DNA of 64,000 nt from DASXTC01 sp036505635 (GCA_036505635.1 DASXTC010000075.1:56658-120657); one strand, 5' to 3'; shown: positions 18,525-28,266, counted from the first letter of the stretch. Notes: generated by a model from the letters alone, not told the origin. Made by a program: numbers and translations.

Positions 18525-18700
18525 CTCCGCGCCGCCTCTCCGGACATCCGCCCCCCTGAGTCGGTCATGACCTCGATTCTATCGCACCCCGTTGCCGCGG
18601 AGGAGGCCGCTCTCGGGCCGAGCATCGGCGCTCGAAGTCACGTATCATGGGGCGCCGTGTCGCCGGACATTCCGGGCAGGACCGGCCCCATGAGGAGATC

Positions 18701-20155
18701 ATGACCGCCGCGGACGCACGAACCGATCGGCTCACGCTCACGCAATGGTCGATCTGTTTTATCGCATCGGTCGGCTTCGCCTTCGACATCTACGAGCTGC
18801 TGATGCTGCCCCTCATCGTCAAGCCGGCACTGGCGTCGCTGGGAGGGACGGCCGCTGGCGGCGGGCCCGCGCTCGTCCCGGGTTCACCGGAGTTCACCCA
18901 GTGGGCCAGGCTCCTCTTCTTCGTGCCGGCGCTGGCGGGCGGAGTCTTCGGGCTGCTCGGCGGCTACCTCACCGACCGTCTGGGCCGGCGCCGCGTCCTC
19001 ACCGTGAGCATCCTTCTCTATGCTGCCTCCGCCTTCGCCTCGGGGTTCGCCACCACGCCGATGCAGCTCCTGGTGCTGCGCTGCTTCGTGTTCATCGGAG
19101 TCTGCGTGGAGTTCGTGGCCGCGGTGGCCTGGCTGGCGGAGCTCTTCCCCGATCCGAAGCGCCGTGAGACGGTGCTCGGTTACACGCAGGCGTTCTCCTC
19201 TCTGGGCGGGCTCCTGGTCGCGCTGGCGAACAGAGGGTGCATCGTCTGGGCGGATGCGCTCCCGGCCATCCACGGGACGCACGAGGCCTGGCGTTACACT
19301 CTGATCTCGGGGCTGCTGCCGGCCATCCCCTTGATCCTGATCCGCCCCCTGCTGCCGGAATCCCCCGTCTGGCAGCAGAAACGATCCGCCGGCACGCTGC
19401 GACGCCCGAGCCTCGGCGAGCTGTTCCGGCCAGAGTTCCGCCGGACCACGATAGCCACCACCATCCTGTTCGCCTGCTCCTACGGCATCGCCTTCGGCGC
19501 CATACAACATCTGCCGCAGATCGTCCCCGGCATGGCCGACGTGAAAAGCGAGGCGGCCGCCGCGAAGGAGCGCCTGAAGTCGGACGCGGCGATTCAGGGG
19601 GGCCGGGAGCCGGCCGCGCGGGATCTGGCGATCGCCGGCCGCCGGATCGAGGAGGATGTCGCCGCGACGGTGCAGACCTGGCAGGAGGTCGGGGGCCTGC
19701 TGGGCCGCCTGGCCCTGGCGGCGCTGGCGGCGTGGATCGTCGGGCGGAGGTCCCTCTTCCGTCTCTTCCAGATCCCCTGCCTGCTCTTCGTGCCCGCGCT
19801 CTTCGCGTGGATCGGCTCGAGCCTCGACGTGCCAGGCAACCTGGGTCTCGTGAAATGGGGAGTGCTGGCGGCCGGGCTGGTCACGGTCGGGCAGTTCTCA
19901 TTCTGGGGCAACTACCTCCCGCGGGTCTATCCTGTGCACCTGCGCGGCACCGGTGAATCGTTCGCCGCCAACATCGGTGGGCGAGTCCTCGGAACCTCGG
20001 CGGCATGGATCACCCTCACCCTCTCAGCCTCCACGCCTCCAAGCCCGGCGCGCATCGCCTGGATCGCCGCGGCAGTGGCCGGCTTCGTGGCGCTCGTGGG
20101 CACCGTCGTCACCCAATGGCTCCCGGAGCCGCAGCGCGCCGAGCTGCCCGACTGA
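18701..20155 (+). CDS. MFS transporter
   Basis: 484 residues from ATG 18701, with GAGGAG just upstream. Twelve hydrophobic segments are arranged as two bundles. The MFS signature loop between helices 2 and 3 is present (GGYLTDRLGRRRVLT), and helix 4 carries FVAAVAWLAELFPDPKRRETVLG, typical of the sugar/metabolite:proton symporter branch. The central cytoplasmic loop holds an acidic, alanine-rich insertion (around residues 285-335, VKSEAAAAKERLKSDAA) longer than usual. The substrate cannot be deduced. The gene is flanked by the divergent kinase gene and the downstream Asp-box protein. Confidence 0.88.
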   Translation: MTAADARTDRLTLTQWSICFIASVGFAFDIYELLMLPLIVKPALASLGGTAAGGGPALVPGSPEFTQWARLLFFVPALAGGVFGLLGGYLTDRLGRRRVLTVSILLYAASAFASGFATTPMQLLVLRCFVFIGVCVEFVAAVAWLAELFPDPKRRETVLGYTQAFSSLGGLLVALANRGCIVWADALPAIHGTHEAWRYTLISGLLPAIPLILIRPLLPESPVWQQKRSAGTLRRPSLGELFRPEFRRTTIATTILFACSYGIAFGAIQHLPQIVPGMADVKSEAAAAKERLKSDAAIQGGREPAARDLAIAGRRIEEDVAATVQTWQEVGGLLGRLALAALAAWIVGRRSLFRLFQIPCLLFVPALFAWIGSSLDVPGNLGLVKWGVLAAGLVTVGQFSFWGNYLPRVYPVHLRGTGESFAANIGGRVLGTSAAWITLTLSASTPPSPARIAWIAAAVAGFVALVGTVVTQWLPEPQRAELPD

Positions 20156-20244
20156 GGGCATCCTCTCCAGCCGCCCGGCCATCATGCGCGGGACGATGGC
20201 GCTCCATGGCGTGAGCGCCAACCGCGAGCCTCGACGGCCATGGC

Positions 20245-20273
20245 TTGACGGAATCCGCGGTTCGGTGTATCAG
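20245..20273 (+). promoter_or_regulatory. Predicted leaderless promoter of the Asp-box protein
   Basis: TTGACG (20245-20250), 17-bp spacer, TATCAG (20268-20273). An in-frame GTG follows only 6 nt later at 20280, so transcription should begin at or next to the start codon. Confidence 0.55.
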
Positions 20274-20279
20274 AGGGGC

Positions 20280-21647
20280 GTGCGAAGCCTGGATCGAGGC
20301 GGCCGTCGCGCACGGGCGCGCATGGTTCCCATCCCACTGATCCTCTGCCTGGCCCTCTTCGCCTGGCCCCACGCCTCATTGGCCCTCGACTGGAAGCCAT
20401 ACGGTTTGCAGGGGAGGACCATCCGCAGCCTCGCCTCCGGGCCCGACCGGCTCTGCGCCGGCACGCAGGGGGAAGGGGTCTTCTGTCGCGACCTCGCCTC
20501 GGCCCCCACGGCGGGGTGGGTGCCGCTGGGCCCGGCGGGCACCGTGATCTCGTGGATCTGGATCGACCCGGCGCGCCCCGACGTGATGCTGGCGGCGGCG
20601 GTAAGCTCACCGAGCCCCACGGTGCGGCTCTACCGCACGCTTGACGGCGGCCTGAGCTGGCAACGGGCCGATGCGGGAAATCAGGAGTCCACCTACGCGG
20701 TGCACGGCGTGCCCGGGACCTCCACGATCTACAAAGCCGGCTGGGGCGTCTGGCGCAGCGACGACCTGGGAGACTCCTGGGTTCAGATCCTGACTGATGG
20801 GGGCCTCCTGAGCCTGGACATGGCGTCAGCCGATCCCAACACCCTCTATGCGGGAGGCGAGTCGATGCTCCTGAGCGGGTTCACCTACCGATCCCGTGAC
20901 GGCGGCTCCACATGGCAATACATCTGGGACTCCTGGGACTGGGGTTTCGGCGACAACCAGACCGCCGATATCGCCGCGCACCCCTCGGTGGATGGCCTGC
21001 TGCTCTCGGGGCATGAATCGTTCGTGTTGCGGTCGGCGAACCACGGGAATTCCTTCCAGGAGGTCCTCTCCGCGCCGGCGCGGTTATTCCTGGACTGGGA
21101 CGGCGTGAACCCGGCCAGGGCCTACGCGGCCGGGTCGCCCAACACGCCGAACATCGGTCACGCGTTCGTCAGCCGCGATTTCGGCTCGAGCTGGAGCGCG
21201 ATCACCGGCTCGCTCGCCGGCCGCACCATCTTCCGCCTCGAGGCCGATGACGGGAGGCTCGGAGTCCTGTACGCCGCCACCGGCGACGGTGTCCAGCGCT
21301 TCTACGGCGGTGGCCTGCCGCTCTGCATGGACAACCGCGCGGGCCTGGATCAGATGGTGCTGACTCCGGGCGAATGCCCTCCCATCATGGCCTCCGTCAT
21401 CGCCATCACCGGCGACGCGGTGATCGGCGAGATCGGCTCGGCAGGCCCAACGGGCTCCCACGTGGATCTGGGCGAGGTCGAATGCGTCATCGACTCGGCC
21501 GACATCTCGCTCGTCACGATCGATCCACCGGAGCCGCCGCCCGGCCGATGCCTCTTCATCCTGGCGCGCCCCGAGGGCTCCACCGATTACGGCGGCTCCA
21601 GCGATGGGCTGCCGCGGCGCCCCTCGCGGGGAGACTGCGCGCCCTAG
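20280..21647 (+). CDS. Secreted Asp-box (BNR/sialidase-like) propeller protein
   Basis: About 455 residues if it begins at GTG 20280, which a near-consensus promoter places at the transcript end; ATG 20322 (441 residues) is the alternative. Either way a signal peptide is present (MVPIPLILCLALFAWPHASLA). The mature protein has at least four Asp-box motifs: TLDGGLSW, SDDLGDSW, SRDGGSTW and SRDFGSSW. These are the hallmark of BNR/sialidase-like or Ycf48-like propellers. The sialidase catalytic residues are not evident, so it is probably a binding or structural propeller. The last 100 residues contain several cysteines and a Pro-rich tail. The gene converges on gap with only 9 bp between stops. 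Confidence 0.75.
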   Translation: MRSLDRGGRRARARMVPIPLILCLALFAWPHASLALDWKPYGLQGRTIRSLASGPDRLCAGTQGEGVFCRDLASAPTAGWVPLGPAGTVISWIWIDPARPDVMLAAAVSSPSPTVRLYRTLDGGLSWQRADAGNQESTYAVHGVPGTSTIYKAGWGVWRSDDLGDSWVQILTDGGLLSLDMASADPNTLYAGGESMLLSGFTYRSRDGGSTWQYIWDSWDWGFGDNQTADIAAHPSVDGLLLSGHESFVLRSANHGNSFQEVLSAPARLFLDWDGVNPARAYAAGSPNTPNIGHAFVSRDFGSSWSAITGSLAGRTIFRLEADDGRLGVLYAATGDGVQRFYGGGLPLCMDNRAGLDQMVLTPGECPPIMASVIAITGDAVIGEIGSAGPTGSHVDLGEVECVIDSADISLVTIDPPEPPPGRCLFILARPEGSTDYGGSSDGLPRRPSRGDCAP

Positions 21648-21656
21648 TCTGCCTTC

Positions 21657-22664
21657 TCACCGGCCTCCGAGCCGGTCCAGCAGCTTGAGGAGGTCGACCA
21701 CGCGGTTAGCGTAGCCCCACTCGTTGTCGTACCAGGAGAGGGTCTTGAGGACACGCCCGTCCACGACGCGCGTGAAGGGGGCGTCGAACACGCAGGAGTG
21801 CGGGTCCCCCACGATGTCGCTGGAGACGATCGGCTCCTCGGAGTACAGGAGGATCTCTCTCAGACGCTCGGTGGCCGACGCATCGCGCATCGCCTCGTTG
21901 ACGCGGGCGACGGTGACGTCCTGGCGAAGGACCGCGACCAGGTCCACGATCGAGCCGTCGGGGATAGGCACCCGCATGGCCATGCCGTCGAGACGCCCGG
22001 CCAGCTCGGGGAGCACCTTGCCCACCGCGCGGGCCGCCCCGGTGGTCGTGGGGATGATGTTCTCCGCGGCCGCGCGGCTGCGCCGCCAGTCGCTGTGAGG
22101 CACGTCAGCGAGCCGCTGATCGTTGGTGTAGGCGTGCACGGTGTTCATCAGCCCGCTCTCGATGCCGAAGCTCTCGTGCAGCACCCGGGCCACCGGCGCC
22201 AGGCAGTTGGTGGTGCAGCTCGCGTTGGAGATGATCCGGTGCTCGGGTTTGAGGCTCTCCTCGTTGACGCCGATCACGACGGTGAAGTCGATCTCGTCCT
22301 TCGCCGGCACCGTCAGGATCACCTTTCCGGCCCCCGCCGCCAGGTGGGACTCGAGCTGCGCCCGCTTGCGGAAGCGGCCCGTGGCCTCGATGACGTAGTC
22401 GACTCCCAGCTCGCGCCACGGCAGGCCGGCGGGCTCGGCCACCTCCGTCATCTTCACCTTCTGGGAGCTGGTGCGCAGCATGTCTCCTTCCACCTCGATC
22501 CGGTCGGGAAACCGGCCCATGACGGTGTCGTGGCGCAGCAGGTAGGCCAGCGCGTCGTTGTCGGAGATGTCGTTGATCGCCGCGACCTCGATCCCCTTCA
22601 TGGAGTTGAGAATCCTGAAGACGCTGCGTCCGATGCGGCCGAATCCGTTGATGGCGATCCTCAT
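21657..22664 (-). CDS. gap: Glyceraldehyde-3-phosphate dehydrogenase, type I
   Basis: 335 residues. It catalyses NAD-dependent oxidation and phosphorylation of glyceraldehyde 3-phosphate in glycolysis. The nucleotide-binding start INGFGRIGR, the active-site signature ASCTTNCLAP with Cys150, the general base in TVHAYTNDQ (His177), and the closing WYDNEWGYANRVVDL are all intact. Its ATG overlaps the TGA of the upstream GAPDH-like gene by 4 bp (ATGA), so the two should be translated together and in similar amounts. Confidence 0.97.
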   Translation of the reverse strand: MRIAINGFGRIGRSVFRILNSMKGIEVAAINDISDNDALAYLLRHDTVMGRFPDRIEVEGDMLRTSSQKVKMTEVAEPAGLPWRELGVDYVIEATGRFRKRAQLESHLAAGAGKVILTVPAKDEIDFTVVIGVNEESLKPEHRIISNASCTTNCLAPVARVLHESFGIESGLMNTVHAYTNDQRLADVPHSDWRRSRAAAENIIPTTTGAARAVGKVLPELAGRLDGMAMRVPIPDGSIVDLVAVLRQDVTVARVNEAMRDASATERLREILLYSEEPIVSSDIVGDPHSCVFDAPFTRVVDGRVLKTLSWYDNEWGYANRVVDLLKLLDRLGGR

Positions 22665-23701
22665 GACGCGGCCTCACGCCGGCGGTTCCCGCCGTCGAGC
22701 CGCGCCAGCGCCTCGATGGTCTCCACGATGCGAGCCGCGTAGCCCCATCCATTGTCGAACCACGAGACGGTCCTGACCAGCCCCCCCTTCAGGCTCTGCG
22801 TCGCGAGCGAGTCCAGGACGGCCGAGTGCGCGTTGCCGATCACGTCGCTGGAGACCAGCGGCTCTGAGGAATACTCGAGCCACCGGGCTAAGGGGCCGTT
22901 GGCCGCCTCGCGCACCACCGCGTTCACCTGCGCGGCATCCAGACCGGCGCGCAGCCGCGTGACCAGATCCAGGTTCGAGCCGTTCGGCACCGGGACGTTG
23001 ATCGCCAGGCCGTCCACCTTCCCTTTCAGGTGGGGCAGGATCTCCTGGATCACCCCCGGCGACCAGGACCAGTTCGGGATCAGGTTCTGGGCGGCGCTCC
23101 TGCTGCGTCGCAGGTTCACGGCCACCGCGTCGGACAGCTTCTGGTCGCTCGTGTAGGCGTGCACCGTGGTCATCATGGCCTGCTCCACGCCGGCCGACTC
23201 GTCGAGGATCTTGAGCAGCAGGCCCAGCACGTGCGTGGTGGAGCTTCCGCAGGAGATGATCCGGTCCTCGCGCCGCAGGGTCTCGTGGTTGACGCCGTGG
23301 ATGATCGTGCGGTCGATGGTATCGGCGGCGGGCGTGGAGAGGATGACCCGCCTGGCCCCCGAATCGAGGTGCCCCTGCAGCTCGGCCCGTTTCCTGTATT
23401 CGTGCGTGGCCTCCACCACGACGTCGACGCCGAAGGCGTCCCAGGGCATCTCGTCGGGCCGGGCCCCCTTCAGAAGGCGGGCGCGCTGCCGGCCCGCGCT
23501 CAGGTGCTTGCCCTCCAGCAGGACCGGCGATGGGAAGCGATGGTAGACGGTGTCGTAGGTGAGGAGGTAGGCCATCGACTCGGGGTTGCCCAGATCGCTG
23601 ATGGCCACCACGTCGATGTCGTCGCGCTGGTGGACCTGACGGAAGATGTTGCGTCCGATTCGGCCGAAGCCCATCAGCCCCACGCGGATCGCTGCGGACA
23701 T
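22661..23701 (-). CDS. GAPDH-like paralogue lacking the catalytic cysteine
   Basis: 346 residues with the full two-domain GAPDH fold: MGFGRIGRNIFRQ at the N-terminus, TVHAYTSDQKLSD with the conserved His181, NVPVPNGSNLDLV, and a C-terminus SWFDNGWGYAARIVE. Where GAPDH has SNASCTTNC, this protein has SCGSSTTHV: the nucleophilic Cys is Ser154 and the following Asn is His157. A cysteine sits three positions earlier (Cys151). Normal phosphorylating activity is therefore unlikely. Since it is coupled to an intact gap gene, a role as a regulatory or structural partner in mixed tetramers, or a different redox chemistry, is possible. Confidence 0.9.
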   Translation of the reverse strand: MSAAIRVGLMGFGRIGRNIFRQVHQRDDIDVVAISDLGNPESMAYLLTYDTVYHRFPSPVLLEGKHLSAGRQRARLLKGARPDEMPWDAFGVDVVVEATHEYRKRAELQGHLDSGARRVILSTPAADTIDRTIIHGVNHETLRREDRIISCGSSTTHVLGLLLKILDESAGVEQAMMTTVHAYTSDQKLSDAVAVNLRRSRSAAQNLIPNWSWSPGVIQEILPHLKGKVDGLAINVPVPNGSNLDLVTRLRAGLDAAQVNAVVREAANGPLARWLEYSSEPLVSSDVIGNAHSAVLDSLATQSLKGGLVRTVSWFDNGWGYAARIVETIEALARLDGGNRRREAAS

Positions 23702-23707
23702 GAGGAC

Positions 23708-23736
23708 AGGCTACCGCTCCGCGCCCTCCGCCGCAA
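23708..23736 (-). promoter_or_regulatory. Predicted leaderless promoter of the GAPDH pair
   Basis: TTGCGG (23736-23731), 17-bp spacer, TAGCCT (23713-23708), then 6 nt to ATG 23701. No Shine-Dalgarno sequence is present. The boxes are only partly consensus. Confidence 0.4.
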
Positions 23737-23796
23737 CCCGGCTTGTCCCTCGCGGAACCCACGTCGAGCGAGGCGCGGATGGCGAGGGTGCGGGTC

Positions 23797-23825
23797 TTGA
23801 CCCTCCCGGCAAGCCCGGATAGGCT
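23797..23825 (+). promoter_or_regulatory. Predicted promoter of the M14 carboxypeptidase gene
   Basis: TTGACC (23797-23802), 17-bp spacer, TAGGCT (23820-23825). The ATG at 23857 has GGGAGG upstream, giving a normal short leader of about 25 nt. Confidence 0.5.
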
Positions 23826-23856
23826 CTTGCTTCATTCCGTTGCCGGGAGGGCCTTC

Positions 23857-26694
23857 ATGCCGAAGCAGTCGTGGATTCGCTCGATCCTTTCCATCGTCCT
23901 GGCCCTCGCCGCGCCGTCGGCCGCCAGAGTCGCCGCGGCGGACAACCCCTGCGCCCCCGACGCGCCCGAGGCGGGAAGCGTCGAGAGAATCCGGGAGTAC
24001 ACCACGGATCCGAGGTACCTGCCGGCGTCGGTGGCCTGCGTGCCCGAGTCAAAGACCGTCCCCTCCCCCACCGATGTCCTGGGCCACATCGCCGGCGCGC
24101 CGGGCGAGCTGAGCGACACGGCGACCGTCATCAAGTACTTCCGGGCGCTGGATGCCGCCAGCGACCGCGTGGAGGTCCGCACGCTGGGCACCTCGGAGGA
24201 AGGGCGCGAGATCATCCTGGCCGTGATCTCTGACGCGGCCACCCTCAAGCAGCTCGACCGTTACCGGGCCGACACGACGGCGCTGGCGGACCCTCGCGTG
24301 ACCTCCCGCGCGACCATGGAGACGATCGTCGCCCGCGCGAAGCCGATCTACTACCTCAATGGGGGGCTGCACTCGCCCGAGACAGGCAGCCCCGAGATGC
24401 TGATGGAGCTGGCCTACCGGCTTGCGGTCTCCGACCACCCGCGCATCCGCCGCATCCGCGAGGGATCGATCGTCCTCATCAATCCGGTCTCCGAGCCGGA
24501 CGGGCGCGACCGCGTCGTGCAGTGGTACTACCGGCACCTGAAGGGGAAGACGGACTGGGATGAAGTCGACGACATGGGCATGGACTCGCCTCCCTACTGG
24601 GGCCACTACATCCTCCACGACAACAACCGCGACGGGATCCAGATCACGGCGAAGCTGACCGAAGCGGTCGACCGGATGTACTGGGACTTCCATCCGACCG
24701 TCATCCACGACCTGCACGAGTCCCTGCCGCTGCTCTACGTCATGACGGGGCACGGGCCCTACTCCGAGGCGATCGACCCGGTGACGGTGGCCGAGTGGAC
24801 GCAGATGGCCCAGCATGAGGTCGGCGACCTTCAGGCGCAGGGGCTTCCGGGGGTCTGGACCTGGGGGTTCTGGGACGGCTGGTGGCCCGGCTACCTATTC
24901 TCGTTCGGCATGAACCACAACGGGATCGGCCGATTCTACGAGACGTTCGGAAACGGCAGCGCGGAAACCTTCACGCGCCGGATGAAAAACGTGAAGTACG
25001 TCGGCAAGGATGTCACGTCGAAGGAATGGTACCGGAACTGGCCGCCCGACAAGATCCTCAAATGGTCTCTGCGCGACAACACGAACTACATGCAGGCGGG
25101 GGTCCTGAGCGCGCTCGATTACGCGGCGCTGCACGGCGAGGAGCTCCTGCGCGACTTCTGGATCAAGGGGCGGCGCACCATCGACAAGGGGGCCGGGGAG
25201 GCCCCATACGCCTGGGTCTTCCGGGAGGACCAGCCCGACCGCGGACGCCTCGCCTATCTCGTCAACCAGCTCGCGCGCCACCACATCGAGATCCATCGCG
25301 CCAGCGCGTCCTTCAAGATCAAGGAGACGCAATACCCGGCCGGGAGCTACGTGGTCCGCATGGACCAGCCCTACAGGAACGACGCCTTCAATCTCCTCAA
25401 GACGCAGCAGTTCCCCAAGGAGGAGGTCAACACGCCGTACGACGACGTCGCATGGACCCTCCCCCTTCTTTATGGCGTCGAGGGGGACAAGATCGACGAA
25501 CGTTCGATCCTCGAAGTGGCCATGACGCCGGTGGCCGGCAAGGTCTCCTATCCCGGCAAGGTGGAGGGGGACGGCCCCGTGTTCCTCCTGAAGGACACGG
25601 GGCAGGAAGCGTTGCTGGCGGCGCGCGTCCGCTTCAAGGACGCGAAGGTGGAGGCCGCCGAGAAGCCCTTCAAGGTCGGCGAGACAGAGTATCCGGCCGG
25701 AAGCTGGATCATAGCGGCGGGCGCCGGCACGCGGGAGAAGCTTACCGGGATCGCCGCCGAGCTGGGGCTGGACTTCGTGGGAGCGGCCTCGAGACCCGAC
25801 GTACCGCGTCACGAGATCGACCTGCCCAGGCTGGCCGTCTATCACAACTGGCTCGCCACGCAGGACTCCGGCTGGGTCCGCTACACCCTCGACCAGGCCG
25901 GCATCCCCTACACGTACATCAGCGATGACGACGTCAAGCGCGGCGGCCTGAGGCAGCGGTTCGAGGTCATCCTGATGCCCGACAGTCTGAGCAGCATCCG
26001 GGCCCTGATCCACGGAATCGATCCCAAGCATGGGCCGCTCGCCTACACGAAGACCGACCGGTTCCCCTCGCACGGCGTCCCCGACTCCTCACCCGACATC
26101 ACGGGAGGGATCGGCTTTTCAGGGATGGCGAACCTGCAGAGATTCCTCGCGGAGGGAGGTCTCTTCGTGACGCTCGCCGACGCCGGAGTCCTGCCGGTGG
26201 AGGGTGGCCTGCTGCGCGACGTGAGCCGGTTCCGCGGCACAGCGCTCTTCACGCCCGGCTCGGAGGTGCGCGCGAAATTCCGGCGCCTGGACCACCCGAT
26301 CGCCTACGGGTACGCGGAGAAGACGAGCATCTTTCGTGGCAACGGGGCCCTGTTCGAGGTCCAGGACAAGGACGACGCGCTGGTGGTGATGCAGTTCGGG
26401 GTGAAGGTGCCACTGCCCTACGGCGAAGAAGAGAAGAAGGAAGAGGGCGGTGGAAAGGAGGGCGAGAAGCCCGAGCCGATCTGCCTGTCGGGACTGGTCA
26501 AGGGGGAAGAGGAGCTGTCGGGCAAGCCCGCGATTCTCGACGTTCCGGTCGGCGCGGGACGAGTCGTCCTCTTCGCGTTCAATCCGCTTCACCGGTTCCT
26601 GAATCATTCCGATTTCCGGCTCGTCTACAACGTGATCCTCAACTACAACGACCTGCCCCCACGGCCGAAGAGTGAGGCGACTCAAGGTATGTAG
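23857..26694 (+). CDS. Secreted M14 family zinc carboxypeptidase
   Basis: 945 residues from ATG 23857 (GGGAGG 6 nt upstream). A signal peptide ends near VAAADN. The M14 catalytic domain (about 85-400) has the zinc motif H172-SPE175 within NGGLHSPETGSPE, an INPVSEPDGRDR substrate-binding segment, and the third zinc ligand region VIHDLHES. The remaining about 500 residues include a beta-rich part and a likely class I glutamine-amidotransferase-like segment near the C-terminus (GGLFVTLADAG and GRVVLFAFNPLHRFLNHS), an architecture found in large secreted M14 proteins of Acidobacteriota and related groups. It probably trims peptides outside the cytoplasm. It heads a run of three protease genes. 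Confidence 0.88.
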   Translation: MPKQSWIRSILSIVLALAAPSAARVAAADNPCAPDAPEAGSVERIREYTTDPRYLPASVACVPESKTVPSPTDVLGHIAGAPGELSDTATVIKYFRALDAASDRVEVRTLGTSEEGREIILAVISDAATLKQLDRYRADTTALADPRVTSRATMETIVARAKPIYYLNGGLHSPETGSPEMLMELAYRLAVSDHPRIRRIREGSIVLINPVSEPDGRDRVVQWYYRHLKGKTDWDEVDDMGMDSPPYWGHYILHDNNRDGIQITAKLTEAVDRMYWDFHPTVIHDLHESLPLLYVMTGHGPYSEAIDPVTVAEWTQMAQHEVGDLQAQGLPGVWTWGFWDGWWPGYLFSFGMNHNGIGRFYETFGNGSAETFTRRMKNVKYVGKDVTSKEWYRNWPPDKILKWSLRDNTNYMQAGVLSALDYAALHGEELLRDFWIKGRRTIDKGAGEAPYAWVFREDQPDRGRLAYLVNQLARHHIEIHRASASFKIKETQYPAGSYVVRMDQPYRNDAFNLLKTQQFPKEEVNTPYDDVAWTLPLLYGVEGDKIDERSILEVAMTPVAGKVSYPGKVEGDGPVFLLKDTGQEALLAARVRFKDAKVEAAEKPFKVGETEYPAGSWIIAAGAGTREKLTGIAAELGLDFVGAASRPDVPRHEIDLPRLAVYHNWLATQDSGWVRYTLDQAGIPYTYISDDDVKRGGLRQRFEVILMPDSLSSIRALIHGIDPKHGPLAYTKTDRFPSHGVPDSSPDITGGIGFSGMANLQRFLAEGGLFVTLADAGVLPVEGGLLRDVSRFRGTALFTPGSEVRAKFRRLDHPIAYGYAEKTSIFRGNGALFEVQDKDDALVVMQFGVKVPLPYGEEEKKEEGGGKEGEKPEPICLSGLVKGEEELSGKPAILDVPVGAGRVVLFAFNPLHRFLNHSDFRLVYNVILNYNDLPPRPKSEATQGM

Positions 26695-26711
26695 GACCGA
26701 AGAGGCACGCG

Positions 26712-28247
26712 ATGCCGTACTCTCCCGAGGAGACAGACCGGTACCAGGCCTCGATCCGGAGGCGCAAGCGCGCGGGAGTGGCCCTGGCCTGCATCCTTGC
26801 CCTCGCAACTCTCCTCCTTCTCTTCCTTGAGACGGTCCCCCGCCCGGTGCGATGGTGGGCCGCGCTGCTGCTCGGAGTCTGGCTCGCCTGGATCTTCCTC
26901 ATCTGGCGGTGCCCGGCCTGCCGGACGCGTCTGGGCAAGGAGAGGACCTGCCCCCATTGCGGCCTCGAGATAGAGCCCGACCTGACGGCGATGCTCACCC
27001 TTTCCGTCTCGGCGCAGGCCGCGGTTGAGAAGCAAGGTGACGCGAACCAGAGTGGGCGAGAGAGCGCCGAGCCCCTCACGCTGGACCTGAGCGGGTCGAA
27101 GCCCGAGGGCTCGTCCTCTGCGGAGACGGAGGGCCCAAGGGCCGCCGTCCTCACGGCCGAGCAGGAGGCCGCGCTCAGCTTCCAACAGTGGCTCCGTGAC
27201 ATCACACCCCGCGCCTGGGTGACGCCGGTGCTCCTCGCGCTCAACGTGCTCGTTTTCGTCGTGATGATTCTCTCGGGGGTGTCACCAATCGACCCCGATT
27301 CGAAAACCCTCGTGAGGTGGGGCGCCGATCTCGGCCCGCTCACCACGAGCGGAGAGGGATGGCGCGCCTTCACCAGCATGTTCCTCCACATCGGGATCGT
27401 TCACCTCGCCTTCAACATGTGGGCCCTGTACGCCACCGGCTCCACGATCGAAAGGCTCTTCGGAAGCGCCCCCTTCCTGCTCATCTATCTCCTGTCCGGC
27501 GTTGCCGGCAACTTCGTGAGCCTCATCTTCAATCCCGGCGTCGTCTCCGCCGGGGCCTCCGGAGCCATCTTCGGCATCCTCGGGTCGCTGGCGGCATTCC
27601 TGGTCGCGCGCCGCAGCGCCATTCACTGGTCCGTGTCGAGCCGGCTGTGGCGCAATTCGCTCCCCACGATCCTCTACTCGCTCCTGAACGGGTTCAGGGA
27701 TTCCGGTGTGGACAACGCGGCCCACATCGGCGGCCTGCTCGGTGGCTTCCTGCTGGGTCTGATACTGTCACGCCCTCTGGAGCCTCAGCCCGCAAGCAAG
27801 AGGCTCGGACGGCTGGCGGCCGCCGCGCTGGCGGCGGCTCTCCTCCTTCCCCTCCTCTGGCAGAGCGTGCCGAAGGAATGGGCCGAGTACCTCGCGAACT
27901 ACCAGCGGTTCAAGGATGACCGAAGCAAGATCGCGGCCCCATGCGAGGAGTTGTGGAGACAGGTGCGCTCCGGTGAGATCGAGGACCGCGAGTTCGCCGA
28001 TGCCTTCGAGATGGCCTGCCTCTCTCGCATGAAGGAGGCCGCCGCAAGGCTGAGCCGGACGCCGCAGTGGATCAAGGACAACCAGAAGGAGTTCTTTCAG
28101 GGGCTCGACCTCGAGCTGAGAATGTGGGAGACGTACGTGGCCGGCGTGAAGGAAGGGGACGAGGAGAAGATCCGTGAGGCCGGCCGGCTCAAGGATCTCC
28201 TCGATCAACTGGTCCAGAAAATGAATGCCTCGAGCGCTTCGGACTGA
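26712..28247 (+). CDS. Rhomboid-family intramembrane serine protease with zinc ribbon
   Basis: 511 residues. Two N-terminal hydrophobic segments are followed by a zinc ribbon (CPAC 67-70 and CPHC 80-83) and an acidic Ser/Glu-rich linker. The rhomboid core (about 170-355) comes next: MFLHIGIVHLAFNMWAL carries the H-x3-N helix, GASGAIFG the catalytic Ser283, and NAAHIGGLLGG the catalytic His338. The C-terminal about 130 residues are a helical, charged soluble domain. Rhomboids cleave transmembrane substrates inside the membrane; the substrate here is unknown. The zinc ribbon plus C-terminal domain on one rhomboid is uncommon and may select substrates. The stop lies 20 bp before the M61 gene. 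Confidence 0.9.
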   Translation: MPYSPEETDRYQASIRRRKRAGVALACILALATLLLLFLETVPRPVRWWAALLLGVWLAWIFLIWRCPACRTRLGKERTCPHCGLEIEPDLTAMLTLSVSAQAAVEKQGDANQSGRESAEPLTLDLSGSKPEGSSSAETEGPRAAVLTAEQEAALSFQQWLRDITPRAWVTPVLLALNVLVFVVMILSGVSPIDPDSKTLVRWGADLGPLTTSGEGWRAFTSMFLHIGIVHLAFNMWALYATGSTIERLFGSAPFLLIYLLSGVAGNFVSLIFNPGVVSAGASGAIFGILGSLAAFLVARRSAIHWSVSSRLWRNSLPTILYSLLNGFRDSGVDNAAHIGGLLGGFLLGLILSRPLEPQPASKRLGRLAAAALAAALLLPLLWQSVPKEWAEYLANYQRFKDDRSKIAAPCEELWRQVRSGEIEDREFADAFEMACLSRMKEAAARLSRTPQWIKDNQKEFFQGLDLELRMWETYVAGVKEGDEEKIREAGRLKDLLDQLVQKMNASSASD

Positions 28248-28266
28248 CCGCGACAAGGAGAAGGAC

